DNA from: a virus
Virus record (IMG/VR): IMGVR_UViG_3300047457_001216
Coordinates: 1 to 57,294 of that record
Reading direction: 5' to 3' (one strand)
Length of the DNA stretch: 57,294 nt
Part shown: one piece after another, positions 1-6,296 of the stretch
Position numbering within the stretch: the first letter of the stretch is position 1
How the letters are laid out: each line of letters opens with the position of its first letter
Program-made: the position numbers and the translations under genes
Notes under the pieces: generated by a model
What the model was told of the DNA's origin: nothing
Seen by the model: only the letters and a program-made list of their open reading frames with translations
Database searches by the model: none

Positions 1-59
1 CGGGGATCCCGGCCCACGGCCCCACGGGGATCCCGGCCCACGGCCCCACGGGGATCCCG
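1..59. repeat. 24-bp tandem repeat at window edge
   Basis: A 24-base unit occurs at 1-24 and 25-48, and its first 11 bases recur at 49-59. Each unit carries the perfect palindrome GGGATCCC. The array is cut by the window edge, so the true copy number is unknown and the contig may have ended here because of the repeat. Confidence 0.85.
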
Positions 60-226
60 AAGGGTAGTAAAATTCCCACCATAGCGCCAAACGCCCCAGG
101 ATCGCTCAGGATTGCTTCCGTCATCCGTACGGGTAAAGTATCGGATTTTAGATCGGATCGAGTCCTGCGCAATTCAGCCTAAAATCAAATGTTCACTACT
201 GCACAGTTCGATATTTGGCATGATAT

Positions 227-255
227 TTGCTGGCCAGGAATTCTGGCGATAGGAT
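227..255 (+). promoter_or_regulatory. Putative sigma70-like promoter of the left arm
   Basis: TTGCTG (227-232) and TAGGAT (250-255) are separated by exactly 17 bases, and the first gene starts at 334. The same -10 hexamer at the same spacing, within the shared string CGATAGGAT, recurs at 41859-41887. That supports a real promoter class despite the imperfect hexamers. The rest of 60-333 holds nothing I recognise. Confidence 0.45.
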
Positions 256-333
256 GATTGACACCGCCACCAATGGCCGATACAGTCTGTACTCCGGTTA
301 CTTTTCATTCACGCAAACGACGGAAGCGGAAAC

Positions 334-591
334 ATGCTGACACGATCCCAGATCGAAGACGTAGCAGGGAGCCTGGAAGCGAACGAACCAGACTACGACG
401 CGAAAACGGTAGATATCTCATTCTATTTGTACGTGCAAAGCATCCAGGACACCCCGGAACACGTTAACCAGGTCAGAGCATACTTGACGGGTGACGTTGA
501 CCCATTCCAGCAGATAGCAGCGCTCGAAACCGAGATTTCCCGACTGCAGGCGGAACTGTTCCGGCTGCGGATGAATCTCGCGAACAATTGA
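334..591 (+). CDS. Hypothetical small protein, 85 aa
   Basis: Acidic 85-residue protein of unknown function. The last 30 residues (about 56-82) have heptad-like spacing of I/L (ALETEISRLQAELFRLRMNL), which predicts a short coiled coil and perhaps oligomerisation. The ATG follows a purine-rich GGAAGCGGAAAC stretch. It is the first gene of the hairpin-separated left-arm operon, which ends with a gp88-like gene. No family recognised. Confidence 0.6.
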   Translation: MLTRSQIEDVAGSLEANEPDYDAKTVDISFYLYVQSIQDTPEHVNQVRAYLTGDVDPFQQIAALETEISRLQAELFRLRMNLANN

Positions 592-603
592 CACCACACC
601 ACC

Positions 604-648
604 CCCCCCCGATTGTTTCGGGGGGGATTCTTCAACCCCGAACGGAGG
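604..648 (+). promoter_or_regulatory. GC hairpin plus conserved leader/SD cassette
   Basis: A perfect 9-bp stem (604-612 with 618-626) closes the loop TTGTT. It is followed by TTCAACCCCGAACGGAGG (631-648), whose GGAGG is the Shine-Dalgarno sequence for the GTG start at 655. There is no long U tract, so it is not a classical terminator. The loop and leader recur elsewhere in both arms. Confidence 0.6.
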
Positions 649-654
649 AAACCA

Positions 655-903
655 GTGAACAGAAGACAGCTCGAAGAACAGGTAGCGTCAGTGTGGGCGA
701 GAAAAGTTCACCCGTCGGCGCAGCTTTTCCGGTGGTTGCCGATCGGCAGCCGGTTCCGTTTCGTCACAGCTGACGAGAGCAACCCCGGGAATTACGTATT
801 CACGATTCCCACGTACACGAAGACGGCCAGCGGATGGTACGAAACGCTCAGCGGACAGAAGCTCCGGACTTCCCCGCTCGCAGCGGTTCTGCCGATTCAA
901 TGA
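655..903 (+). CDS. Hypothetical small protein, 82 aa
   Basis: Basic N-terminus (NRRQLEEQVASVWARK) followed by a probable small beta domain with aromatic residues (FRWLPIGSRFRFV, YVFTIPTYTKTASGWY). The GTG start at 655 is chosen because GGAGG lies 7 bases upstream. An upstream ATG at 613 lies inside the hairpin stem and is unlikely. Function unknown. It is flanked on both sides by hairpins with the identical loop TTGTT. Confidence 0.55.
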   Translation: MNRRQLEEQVASVWARKVHPSAQLFRWLPIGSRFRFVTADESNPGNYVFTIPTYTKTASGWYETLSGQKLRTSPLAAVLPIQ

Positions 904-913
904 AAGCACCACA

Positions 914-938
914 GCGCCCCCGATTGTTTCGGGGGCGC
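914..938 (+). promoter_or_regulatory. Intergenic GC hairpin
   Basis: A perfect 10-bp inverted repeat (914-923 with 929-938) has loop TTGTT and the closing GA/TC pairs also seen at 604-626. Only CAT follows, so a U tract is absent. It could be a weak terminator, an mRNA-stabilising element or a processing site. Confidence 0.55.
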
Positions 939-945
939 ATTCCCC

Positions 946-975
946 GGAATTCAGGGTAGAGTTATCCTGAATTCC
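946..975. promoter_or_regulatory. Perfect 10-bp dyad, possible operator or hairpin
   Basis: GGAATTCAGG at 946-955 is exactly inverted at 966-975, with a 10-base spacer. It lies 27 bases before the start of the next gene. The symmetry and the 20-base centre-to-centre distance fit either a dimeric protein site or an mRNA hairpin. Confidence 0.5.
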
Positions 976-1002
976 ACAAACCTAGTTGAGAGGATTCGAC
1001 GA

Positions 1003-1401
1003 ATGAGCACAGCACTTACAGCAGCCCAGCACCAGAAGCACGCCCGCGCTATTGTGAAACACACTATCGCGGTCAGGGAGCTTGCAACGCAGCTCGCAGA
1101 AGCGGAAGCAGCGCAGCAGGCTGCCGAAGAAACCGCACGCGCCGCCGGTTTCCATTCTGGTGTGGTGGAATACAAGGGTACATCGTATTCCATCGCCACC
1201 ACCAGCACCCAGAAGTTCAGCCTCAGCGCAGACGATGCCGACCTGGTGAAGTTTGCCCGCGCCCACGGACTGAAGACCACCGCGCCCAAACCGGAGAGCT
1301 GCAGTTCTGCAACAATCCGCGCCGCAGCGCTCAAAGGAATCGACGTCAGCCAGGTGGCAGACATCACGACTCAGGAAGTTTACGCCGTTTCCGTTCACTG
1401 A
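1003..1401 (+). CDS. Hypothetical protein, 132 aa
   Basis: The first 50 residues are Ala/Glu/Gln-rich and helical (about residues 6-48). A small domain follows with VVEYKGTSYSIATTSTQKFS and a C-terminal helix. The ATG has a good GAGAGGA ribosome site. No family recognised and no catalytic motif visible. It is the third gene of the left arm, preceded by a perfect dyad and followed by another GC hairpin. Confidence 0.6.
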   Translation: MSTALTAAQHQKHARAIVKHTIAVRELATQLAEAEAAQQAAEETARAAGFHSGVVEYKGTSYSIATTSTQKFSLSADDADLVKFARAHGLKTTAPKPESCSSATIRAAALKGIDVSQVADITTQEVYAVSVH

Positions 1402-1410
1402 AGACCCGAA

Positions 1411-1463
1411 GGCCGGCCGGATTGTCCGGCCGGCCGTTTCATCATCAACCCCCCAACAGGGAG
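1411..1463 (+). promoter_or_regulatory. GC hairpin plus conserved leader/SD cassette
   Basis: An 11-bp perfect stem (1411-1421 with 1425-1435) has a TTG loop. It is followed by TCATCATCAACCCCCCAACA and GGGAG, the Shine-Dalgarno site of the gene at 1474. The CAACCCC...CNGGGAG leader matches those at 631, 2138 and the right-arm genes. Confidence 0.6.
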
Positions 1464-1473
1464 CCGAAGACCA

Positions 1474-2082
1474 ATGACGACCGAAACCACCACCACAACC
1501 CCGGAAACCGAGCCGGAGAAACTCGGCACCATGAATCGCAGGGCGCAGAAATTCGCGCGGCTCGAAGACTGGAAACCCACCACGATTGAGCGCCTGGTAG
1601 CGTCAGATATCGCCAGCAAACACACCCGCGCAGCCGACCAGCTGCGCGGGGGAGCTGATGCAGGCTGGCTGGTGGCCCCGCACTACGCAATCGCTGAGGG
1701 TAGCTGGGATCGGTACAGCCTGGGGAAACTCATGGCTGGTGACCGATTGGACGCGGGGAAGATGATTGACTGGCTGCGCGATTGTCTCACCGAAGGCCAG
1801 ACCGAAGGTCAGGATGTTTTGATCGGGCTTCCAACCATCGACTGGACAGCAGATGCAGACACCGTGCACAACGGAGCATTCTACACCACGTTCAGCGGTC
1901 AGTTTCTTGTCCCGATTCTGGACTTGGACGGGCAGCATATCCTGAATGTAAACGCCCGACGGTTCTTGACCCTGGACAAGCACATTCGGAACTGCACAGG
2001 ATACCGCGCAACGGCCGACAAGCTTTATTGGATGCAGGGCGAAAGCGCCGTCGCCGTCCTAATGTCAGTCGGTGAAGTCTGA
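1474..2082 (+). CDS. Hypothetical protein, 202 aa
   Basis: Thr/Glu-rich N-terminus (residues 1-16), then a mixed alpha/beta domain. Notable segments are WLVAPHYAIAEGSWDRYSLG (about 65-84), QFLVPILDLDGQHILNV and the basic YRATADKLYWM near the C-terminus. The function is not recognised. The ATG follows the conserved leader with GGGAG. It is followed by a hairpin cassette and the gp88-like gene, so the two are probably co-transcribed. Confidence 0.6.
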   Translation: MTTETTTTTPETEPEKLGTMNRRAQKFARLEDWKPTTIERLVASDIASKHTRAADQLRGGADAGWLVAPHYAIAEGSWDRYSLGKLMAGDRLDAGKMIDWLRDCLTEGQTEGQDVLIGLPTIDWTADADTVHNGAFYTTFSGQFLVPILDLDGQHILNVNARRFLTLDKHIRNCTGYRATADKLYWMQGESAVAVLMSVGEV

Positions 2083-2107
2083 CAGACAGGAACCAACACC
2101 GAACCCA

Positions 2108-2158
2108 GGGGCGCCCAGTGTTGGGCGCCCCGTTTCATTCCACCCCGAACAGGGAGCC
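2108..2158 (+). promoter_or_regulatory. GC hairpin plus conserved leader/SD cassette
   Basis: A perfect 10-bp stem (2108-2117 with 2122-2131) has loop GTGT. It is followed by CGTTTCATTCCACCCCGAAC and AGGGAG, the Shine-Dalgarno site of the gene at 2162. CGTTTCATT or CGTTTCATC after the stem is shared with the cassette at 1411. Confidence 0.6.
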
Positions 2159-2161
2159 ATC

Positions 2162-2995
2162 ATGCTACTACTCAGTCCCCCATCGTCGAACGTGAAACTA
2201 TCCAAGACACAAGCAAACACTCAGACCCTGGTTTACGGGCTTTCACTGGCAGCGCATAGCCTCGCAGCGCAGGAGGTTAAACGGCGCACCGGTGAATCCG
2301 GGTTTAGCACGTGCCCAGACTCCACGCCCGGTTGCCGCGCCGCTTGCTGCGTCAGCGCATCAGCACAAGGCCAGCTCAATTCAGTCCAGGAATCCCGGAA
2401 CCGCAAAACGGTATTCCTACAGACACACCGCCAGGAGTTTGTTCGCATCCTGAAGTCTGAAATTCAGCAGCAGATCGACAAGGCAGCATACCACGGCTAC
2501 CAGGTCCGTTTCCGTTTGAACGTTGACAGCTCGATTCCCTGGCATGCCGAGGAATACGGACAGATTCCCCAGTCATTCCCGGAGCAGCTTTTCTACGACT
2601 ACCACCCACTGCGGGCATTGAACAGCCGGAAGCACTGGAAACTTTCCGACATTCCCAGCAATCTGCGGATTTGTTGGAGCCGGAAAGAGTCTGACAGCTG
2701 GCATGCAGTCGAAAGCGCCATTGCGGACCTGCAGTCCGTCGCAGTCGTTTTCCACGATGATCAGCCCCACCGATCAGGGCGAGGAGCCTATGCGCAACAA
2801 CTGCCCCGCTTCGTGGAGTTGCCGAGCTTAGGGCGCTGGCCCGTAGTCGATGGCGACCATAGCGACGACCGGACCGAAGACCCGCGCGGATTGTTGATAG
2901 GACTTCGCCTCAAATCCCGCTCAGAGCAGATCAGATCGGCAGCAATCCGAACCGGTTTCAGCGTTCCGACGTCGGCGGCCCCCTGCATTCTCTGA
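2162..2995 (+). CDS. gp88/DUF7227-like phage protein, 277 aa
   Basis: This resembles the gp88-like family of phage and plasmid proteins. It has an N-terminal NVKLSKTQANTQTLVYGLSL followed by a Cys cluster (C51, C58, C62, C63), and a C-terminal block with VVDGDHSDDRTEDPRG, GLRLKSR and TGFSVP. That block is the typical ending in which an Asp-rich motif precedes a statement-like conserved tail. Molecular function is not established. The start at 2162 is chosen because the conserved leader with GGGAG lies just upstream, and upstream codons lie inside the hairpin. Family assignment is from remembered motif layout. Confidence 0.65.
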   Translation: MLLLSPPSSNVKLSKTQANTQTLVYGLSLAAHSLAAQEVKRRTGESGFSTCPDSTPGCRAACCVSASAQGQLNSVQESRNRKTVFLQTHRQEFVRILKSEIQQQIDKAAYHGYQVRFRLNVDSSIPWHAEEYGQIPQSFPEQLFYDYHPLRALNSRKHWKLSDIPSNLRICWSRKESDSWHAVESAIADLQSVAVVFHDDQPHRSGRGAYAQQLPRFVELPSLGRWPVVDGDHSDDRTEDPRGLLIGLRLKSRSEQIRSAAIRTGFSVPTSAAPCIL

Positions 2996-3008
2996 CATCA
3001 CGAAGCAC

Positions 3009-3041
3009 GCCCCGCAGCTTTCACGGCTGCGGGGCTCTTTT
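3009..3041 (+). terminator. Rho-independent terminator of the left arm
   Basis: GCCCCGCAGC (3009-3018) pairs with GCTGCGGGGC (3026-3035) in a 10-bp GC-rich stem with a 7-base loop, followed by TCTTTT. It closes the left-arm operon. Confidence 0.85.
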
Positions 3042-3077
3042 GTTGCTGGTGTTATGGTGTGATCGGACGAACACCCG

Positions 3078-3427
3078 ATCGGCATCGGCCGTCATGAGCT
3101 CCGGATGCCATCGGCATCGGCCGTCATGAGCTCCGGATGCCATCGGCATCGGCCGTCATGAGCTCCGGATGCCATCAGCATCGGCCGTCATGAGCTCCGG
3201 ATGCCATCGGCATCGGCCGTCATGAGCTCCGGATGCCATCGGCATCGGCCGTCATGAGCTCCGGATGCCATCGGCATCGGCCGTCATGAGCTCCGGATGC
3301 CACGGCATCGGCCGTCAGGAGCTCCGGATGCCACGGCATCGGCCGTCAGGAGCTCCGGATGCCATCGGCATCGGCCGTCATGAGCTCCGGATGCCATCGG
3401 CATCGGCCGTCATGAGCTCCGGATGCC
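3078..3427. repeat. Eleven tandem copies of a 32-bp repeat
   Basis: Eleven head-to-tail copies begin at 3078, 3110, 3142, 3174, 3206, 3238, 3270, 3302, 3333, 3364 and 3396. Copies 8 and 9 are 31 bases and share an ATG-to-AGG change, and copy 4 has CAG for CGG. Each unit starts with GGCATC and ends with GATGCC, and contains TCATGA and GAGCTC palindromes. Hairpins can form within a unit, or across a junction with a 3-base loop. There are no spacers and no credible gene. Iteron-like replication origin, satellite or protein-binding array are all possible. Confidence 0.9.
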
Positions 3428-3511
3428 ACGCGCAACCCCGCCGGAAATATCCCAGGCGACGCGGGATACTTTACCCCCTCCCCCGTAGGATCAAAAAAAC
3501 AAAAAACAATG

Positions 3512-3540
3512 TTCTACCTTTTTCCTAATCCTGTTATGAT
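3512..3540 (+). promoter_or_regulatory. Extended -10 promoter of the packaging/head operon
   Basis: TGTTATGAT (3532-3540) is an extended -10 (TGn plus TATGAT). A weak TTCTAC -35 lies 17 bases upstream at 3512-3517. The surrounding 3480-3560 is AT-rich, unlike the repeats before it. A GATCA...TGATC dyad (3544-3560 region) followed by T7 lies in the presumed leader and might be an operator or attenuator. Confidence 0.5.
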
Positions 3541-3589
3541 AGGATCAGTGTGTGTTTGATCATTTTTTTGTGTGAGGGAGGGTGAGACG

Positions 3590-3913
3590 ATGGCGGAGCG
3601 GGTGTGTGGGAATTGCAGGTGGTGGCAGAGCGATCAGCACGCGACTGGATCGTGCATGAGGAATCCACCGCAACGGATTGCTAATCAGCAGTACGACGAG
3701 TGGCCAAGGACGCACGCAACAGACCGCTGCGGCGAGTGGGCAGACGCCAGCATTACGGCGGAGCAGGAGGAGCGTCGGCAGTTTGTGCGGCAGATATTTC
3801 TGGCGATGACTGCATCAGAATGGGGCGCCAGCTACAGCGAGGATGACATGTGGAAACTCGCTGGAAAACTGGCAGCAGCAGAGCCACAGATTCAGAGTGA
3901 GGGCGGCAAATGA
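3590..3913 (+). CDS. Small four-Cys zinc protein, 107 aa
   Basis: The N-terminal half carries CGNCRWW, then GSCMRNPP and TDRCGEW, a C-x2-C...C...C pattern. This layout is common in small phage proteins of unknown function and is probably zinc-binding. The C-terminal half is helical and ends EPQIQSEGGK, an ending nearly repeated in the gene that stops at 4791. ATG 3590 is preferred over an upstream GTG at 3572 because GGGAGGGTGAG precedes it at normal spacing. Its stop overlaps the next start (ATGA). It is the first gene after the promoter at 3512. Confidence 0.7.
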   Translation: MAERVCGNCRWWQSDQHATGSCMRNPPQRIANQQYDEWPRTHATDRCGEWADASITAEQEERRQFVRQIFLAMTASEWGASYSEDDMWKLAGKLAAAEPQIQSEGGK

Positions 3914-4281
3914 CCCGCAACAGAGACGGACACAAGCCGATTACCCGGCGCGAGGACTGCAGTGAGCGACAGGCAATCTGCTGGGAGCTGATTGCGTGGT
4001 GGTGTGGTACGCACAACGTCAGGCGCATCTATCCATGTGGAACCGGCGGACTGCAGTTCTGTATCCACACAGAAATCAGCACATACGACTGCGACAAACT
4101 GACAAAACTGGTACTGCTGGCGCACGCGATGCGCGTGCGGGTGCAGGTGTCGGGCGCGTCAAATAACTATCTGCGCGTGGTGTTGCATGCGCGTGAGGCG
4201 ACAGGCGGCTTTGCGCAGCGGCATCCGGGGCTGGTGGATTTGGCGCAGATGGCGGAATCTGAGTACACACAGACACGATGA
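3910..4281 (+). CDS. Hypothetical protein, 123 aa
   Basis: Unknown function. Residues 20-60 have a Cys- and Trp-containing stretch (AICWELIAWWCGTHNVRRIY and GLQFCIHTEIS). The rest is a mixed alpha/beta domain with a His and Arg-rich middle. It is translationally coupled by an ATGA overlap to the zinc protein before it. No catalytic motif is visible. Confidence 0.6.
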   Translation: MTRNRDGHKPITRREDCSERQAICWELIAWWCGTHNVRRIYPCGTGGLQFCIHTEISTYDCDKLTKLVLLAHAMRVRVQVSGASNNYLRVVLHAREATGGFAQRHPGLVDLAQMAESEYTQTR

Positions 4282-4294
4282 GGGAGAATGAGCA

Positions 4295-4459
4295 GTGAGC
4301 GACGAACGGCAGGCACTTCCGGGGAATTTGCTGAATGCAGTGTTATGGCTGATTGATGCGATCCAAGGCGTGCAAGACTGGAAAGGCACAAATGTCGGCG
4401 ATGCAATTGACGCAGTAGAGGCGCAGTTGTGGAGCACAAAGAAGGAGGTGCAGCAGTGA
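4295..4459 (+). CDS. Hypothetical small protein, 54 aa
   Basis: GTG start with GAGGGAG eight bases upstream. The product begins MSDERQALPGNLLNAVLWL and is likely a short helical protein. Its first residues resemble those of the next gene (MSDEQTQ), and both start at the string GTGAGCGACGAAC, so the initiation region appears duplicated. Stop and next start overlap (GTGA at 4456). Function unknown. Confidence 0.55.
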   Translation: MSDERQALPGNLLNAVLWLIDAIQGVQDWKGTNVGDAIDAVEAQLWSTKKEVQQ

Positions 4460-4791
4460 GCGACGAACAGACACAGACAATCATTGCCTACGTGGAAACG
4501 TCAGAGTCTTGCGGGCGGAAGTTCCTGCATGGATACGTTTTGCGAGCCATTGGAAAATGGGTCGAGTTAGAGCATGAGCAACAGGGCCGGCTGCTGGAGG
4601 ATTGGGCCATCACAGAGACACCGCCTCACTCCAACTGCATCATGGTTTGGCGAGGCGTTTGCGAAAACGAATGGAGCGCATGCCTTGGTGGTGATTGGGA
4701 GCCGCGATTGTATGGGCAATGGGCCAGCCCAACGGCGGAGGAATTGATGTCATTGTCAGAACCACAGATTCAGAGGGAGGAAGGCAAGTGA
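4456..4791 (+). CDS. Hypothetical protein, 111 aa
   Basis: GTG start at 4456, coupled to the preceding gene. The product has a beta-rich core with many Trp and Cys (GKWVELEHEQQGRLLEDW, NCIMVWRGVCENEWSACLGG). It ends LSEPQIQREEGK, like the protein encoded at 3590-3913. The shared C-terminal codons include the GGGAGGAAGG used as the ribosome site of the following gene. Function unknown. Confidence 0.6.
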   Translation: MSDEQTQTIIAYVETSESCGRKFLHGYVLRAIGKWVELEHEQQGRLLEDWAITETPPHSNCIMVWRGVCENEWSACLGGDWEPRLYGQWASPTAEELMSLSEPQIQREEGK

Positions 4792-6296
4792 ACAACGAAC
4801 AGCAGACACAGCAGGCAGACGACCCGAGCGGGCCGGGGTGGCGGGATGTGACGACCGGCGGCGTTACGCAGGACGGCGACATGGTTCGCTGCGACGACAA
4901 TTTTCCCCTCGGACCATGGGTATTGGCCGAGCCGGGTGAGACAGTGACCGACGACGACGTTGTGCGCCGACGCATCGAGCCACAGCCAGAGCCACAGCCG
5001 AGCCCAGACGACCCGAGCGGCGATGGCTGGCGTGATGTCCGGCCGGATGAAATTCTGCAGGCTGACGACATGGCGCAGTGGGATCACGGGTGGAGCAGAG
5101 CACGAGTGCCCGGTATAATAGCGGGTTCTTATCCGCGATACCGCCGACGCATCGAGCAACAGCCAGAGCCGCAGCCGAGCCCAGACGACCCGAGCGGCGA
5201 GGGGTCGTCTGTCGATACGCTTCCGGATCCACCATTCACCCCAGACGACACGAGCGGTCCGGCATTAACGTGGCTTGATGTTGAGGTCGGTGACAAGTTG
5301 CGGTACGGCGACATTTTCCGTGCCTTTGGCAAATGGAAATACACTAAAAACATTGGCGTCACGGTGTCTGAGGAATGGAAGGGGAAATACCGAAGGATCG
5401 GCCCACACCCGCCACAGCCACAGGCAAAACCAGACGACCCGAGCGGCGATGGGTGGCGTTGGGTGCGGCAAGGTGAGACACTGGAATTGCATGACATGAT
5501 GCAGGCTGAGGGTGAATGGTGGCCGACAAAAAACGCAGGACAGACATGCTCGAAGGAAGGAATGTACCGTCGACGCATCGATCCACAGCAGCCGAGCGAC
5601 AGCGAGCCGGAGACGATGGAGCAGTTGCGGAAACGGCTGGATGCGGCTGTGCGGCAAAATGTCGAGTTGGCGGATAGGCTGGCGAATGAGCGACGAAGCA
5701 AGACTGCGCACCAGAGGATTGCCAAGGCAAGCGTATCGCGAGCACAGGAGGCCGAGGCACTGGTGGCTGAGGCCGAGCGATCCGGCCAGCAAGTCAACGC
5801 CGAGCTACAGCAGTTGAAGGAGCAGGTGCGAGACCTTACGCGGCAGGCTCAGTTTGATGCGGTGGAGATGCAGAATTTGCGGGATCAGCTCCACGAGTCG
5901 CAGCGAACGGCGCAGCGGTATCGCAACCAGCTTGAGGGAGCGTGGGAGCATGCGCCGAAGGGTCCGCGTAATTTCCGTGAGCGGATGGTATTGGAGAAGT
6001 TTCGAGCGTTTGTGGAGGCGCAGGAGGACGATCCGTTGACGTTTGGGTATGTGCAGTTGCGTGCCACGGACCCTCAGGTTTTGGGATGTTCGGAGTTCGT
6101 TGTAGAGTCTTGGCATCAGGATGTCGGTGGTGGCCGTTTGTCTGAGTGTGTGCGTGTGTTTCTGAGGCACTATGCGTCGGAGGAGGACCAAGAGTCTAGG
6201 AAAGAGATCAGTGCTCGGACGTATTTTCATGTGAAGACGGTGGGCGACTACGAGCGTCTGCTGTCGTTGCTGGGGATTGGGGGACAGACGGAGTGA
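4788..6296 (+). CDS. Repeat and coiled-coil protein upstream of terminase, 502 aa
   Basis: Residues 1-270 contain four diverged copies of a module of about 60 residues. Each opens with DDPSG-x-GW-R-x-V, has a GE/GD core with a conserved Trp, and closes with YRRRI before a Pro/Glu/Gln linker (PQPEPQPSP). Residues about 285-430 form a long Arg/Glu/Gln-rich coiled coil. The C-terminal 100 residues are a separate domain (FRERMVLEKFRAFVEAQEDD). The position just before TerL fits a small terminase, but no HTH is evident, so this stays open. GTG 4788 overlaps nothing and has GGAGGAAGG upstream. The stop overlaps TerL by GTGA. Confidence 0.6.
   Translation: MNNEQQTQQADDPSGPGWRDVTTGGVTQDGDMVRCDDNFPLGPWVLAEPGETVTDDDVVRRRIEPQPEPQPSPDDPSGDGWRDVRPDEILQADDMAQWDHGWSRARVPGIIAGSYPRYRRRIEQQPEPQPSPDDPSGEGSSVDTLPDPPFTPDDTSGPALTWLDVEVGDKLRYGDIFRAFGKWKYTKNIGVTVSEEWKGKYRRIGPHPPQPQAKPDDPSGDGWRWVRQGETLELHDMMQAEGEWWPTKNAGQTCSKEGMYRRRIDPQQPSDSEPETMEQLRKRLDAAVRQNVELADRLANERRSKTAHQRIAKASVSRAQEAEALVAEAERSGQQVNAELQQLKEQVRDLTRQAQFDAVEMQNLRDQLHESQRTAQRYRNQLEGAWEHAPKGPRNFRERMVLEKFRAFVEAQEDDPLTFGYVQLRATDPQVLGCSEFVVESWHQDVGGGRLSECVRVFLRHYASEEDQESRKEISARTYFHVKTVGDYERLLSLLGIGGQTE

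Noticed and set aside
130-182. tRNA-like sequence with GGATCGAGTCC
   Set aside because: Stem halves do not pair and no cloverleaf can be built.
258-467. 69-codon frame overlapping the first left-arm gene
   Set aside because: Arg-rich product, no ribosome site, and it overlaps the better-supported gene at 334.
3078-3427. CRISPR array
   Set aside because: The repeats are directly adjacent with no unique spacers and there are no cas genes; it is a tandem repeat.
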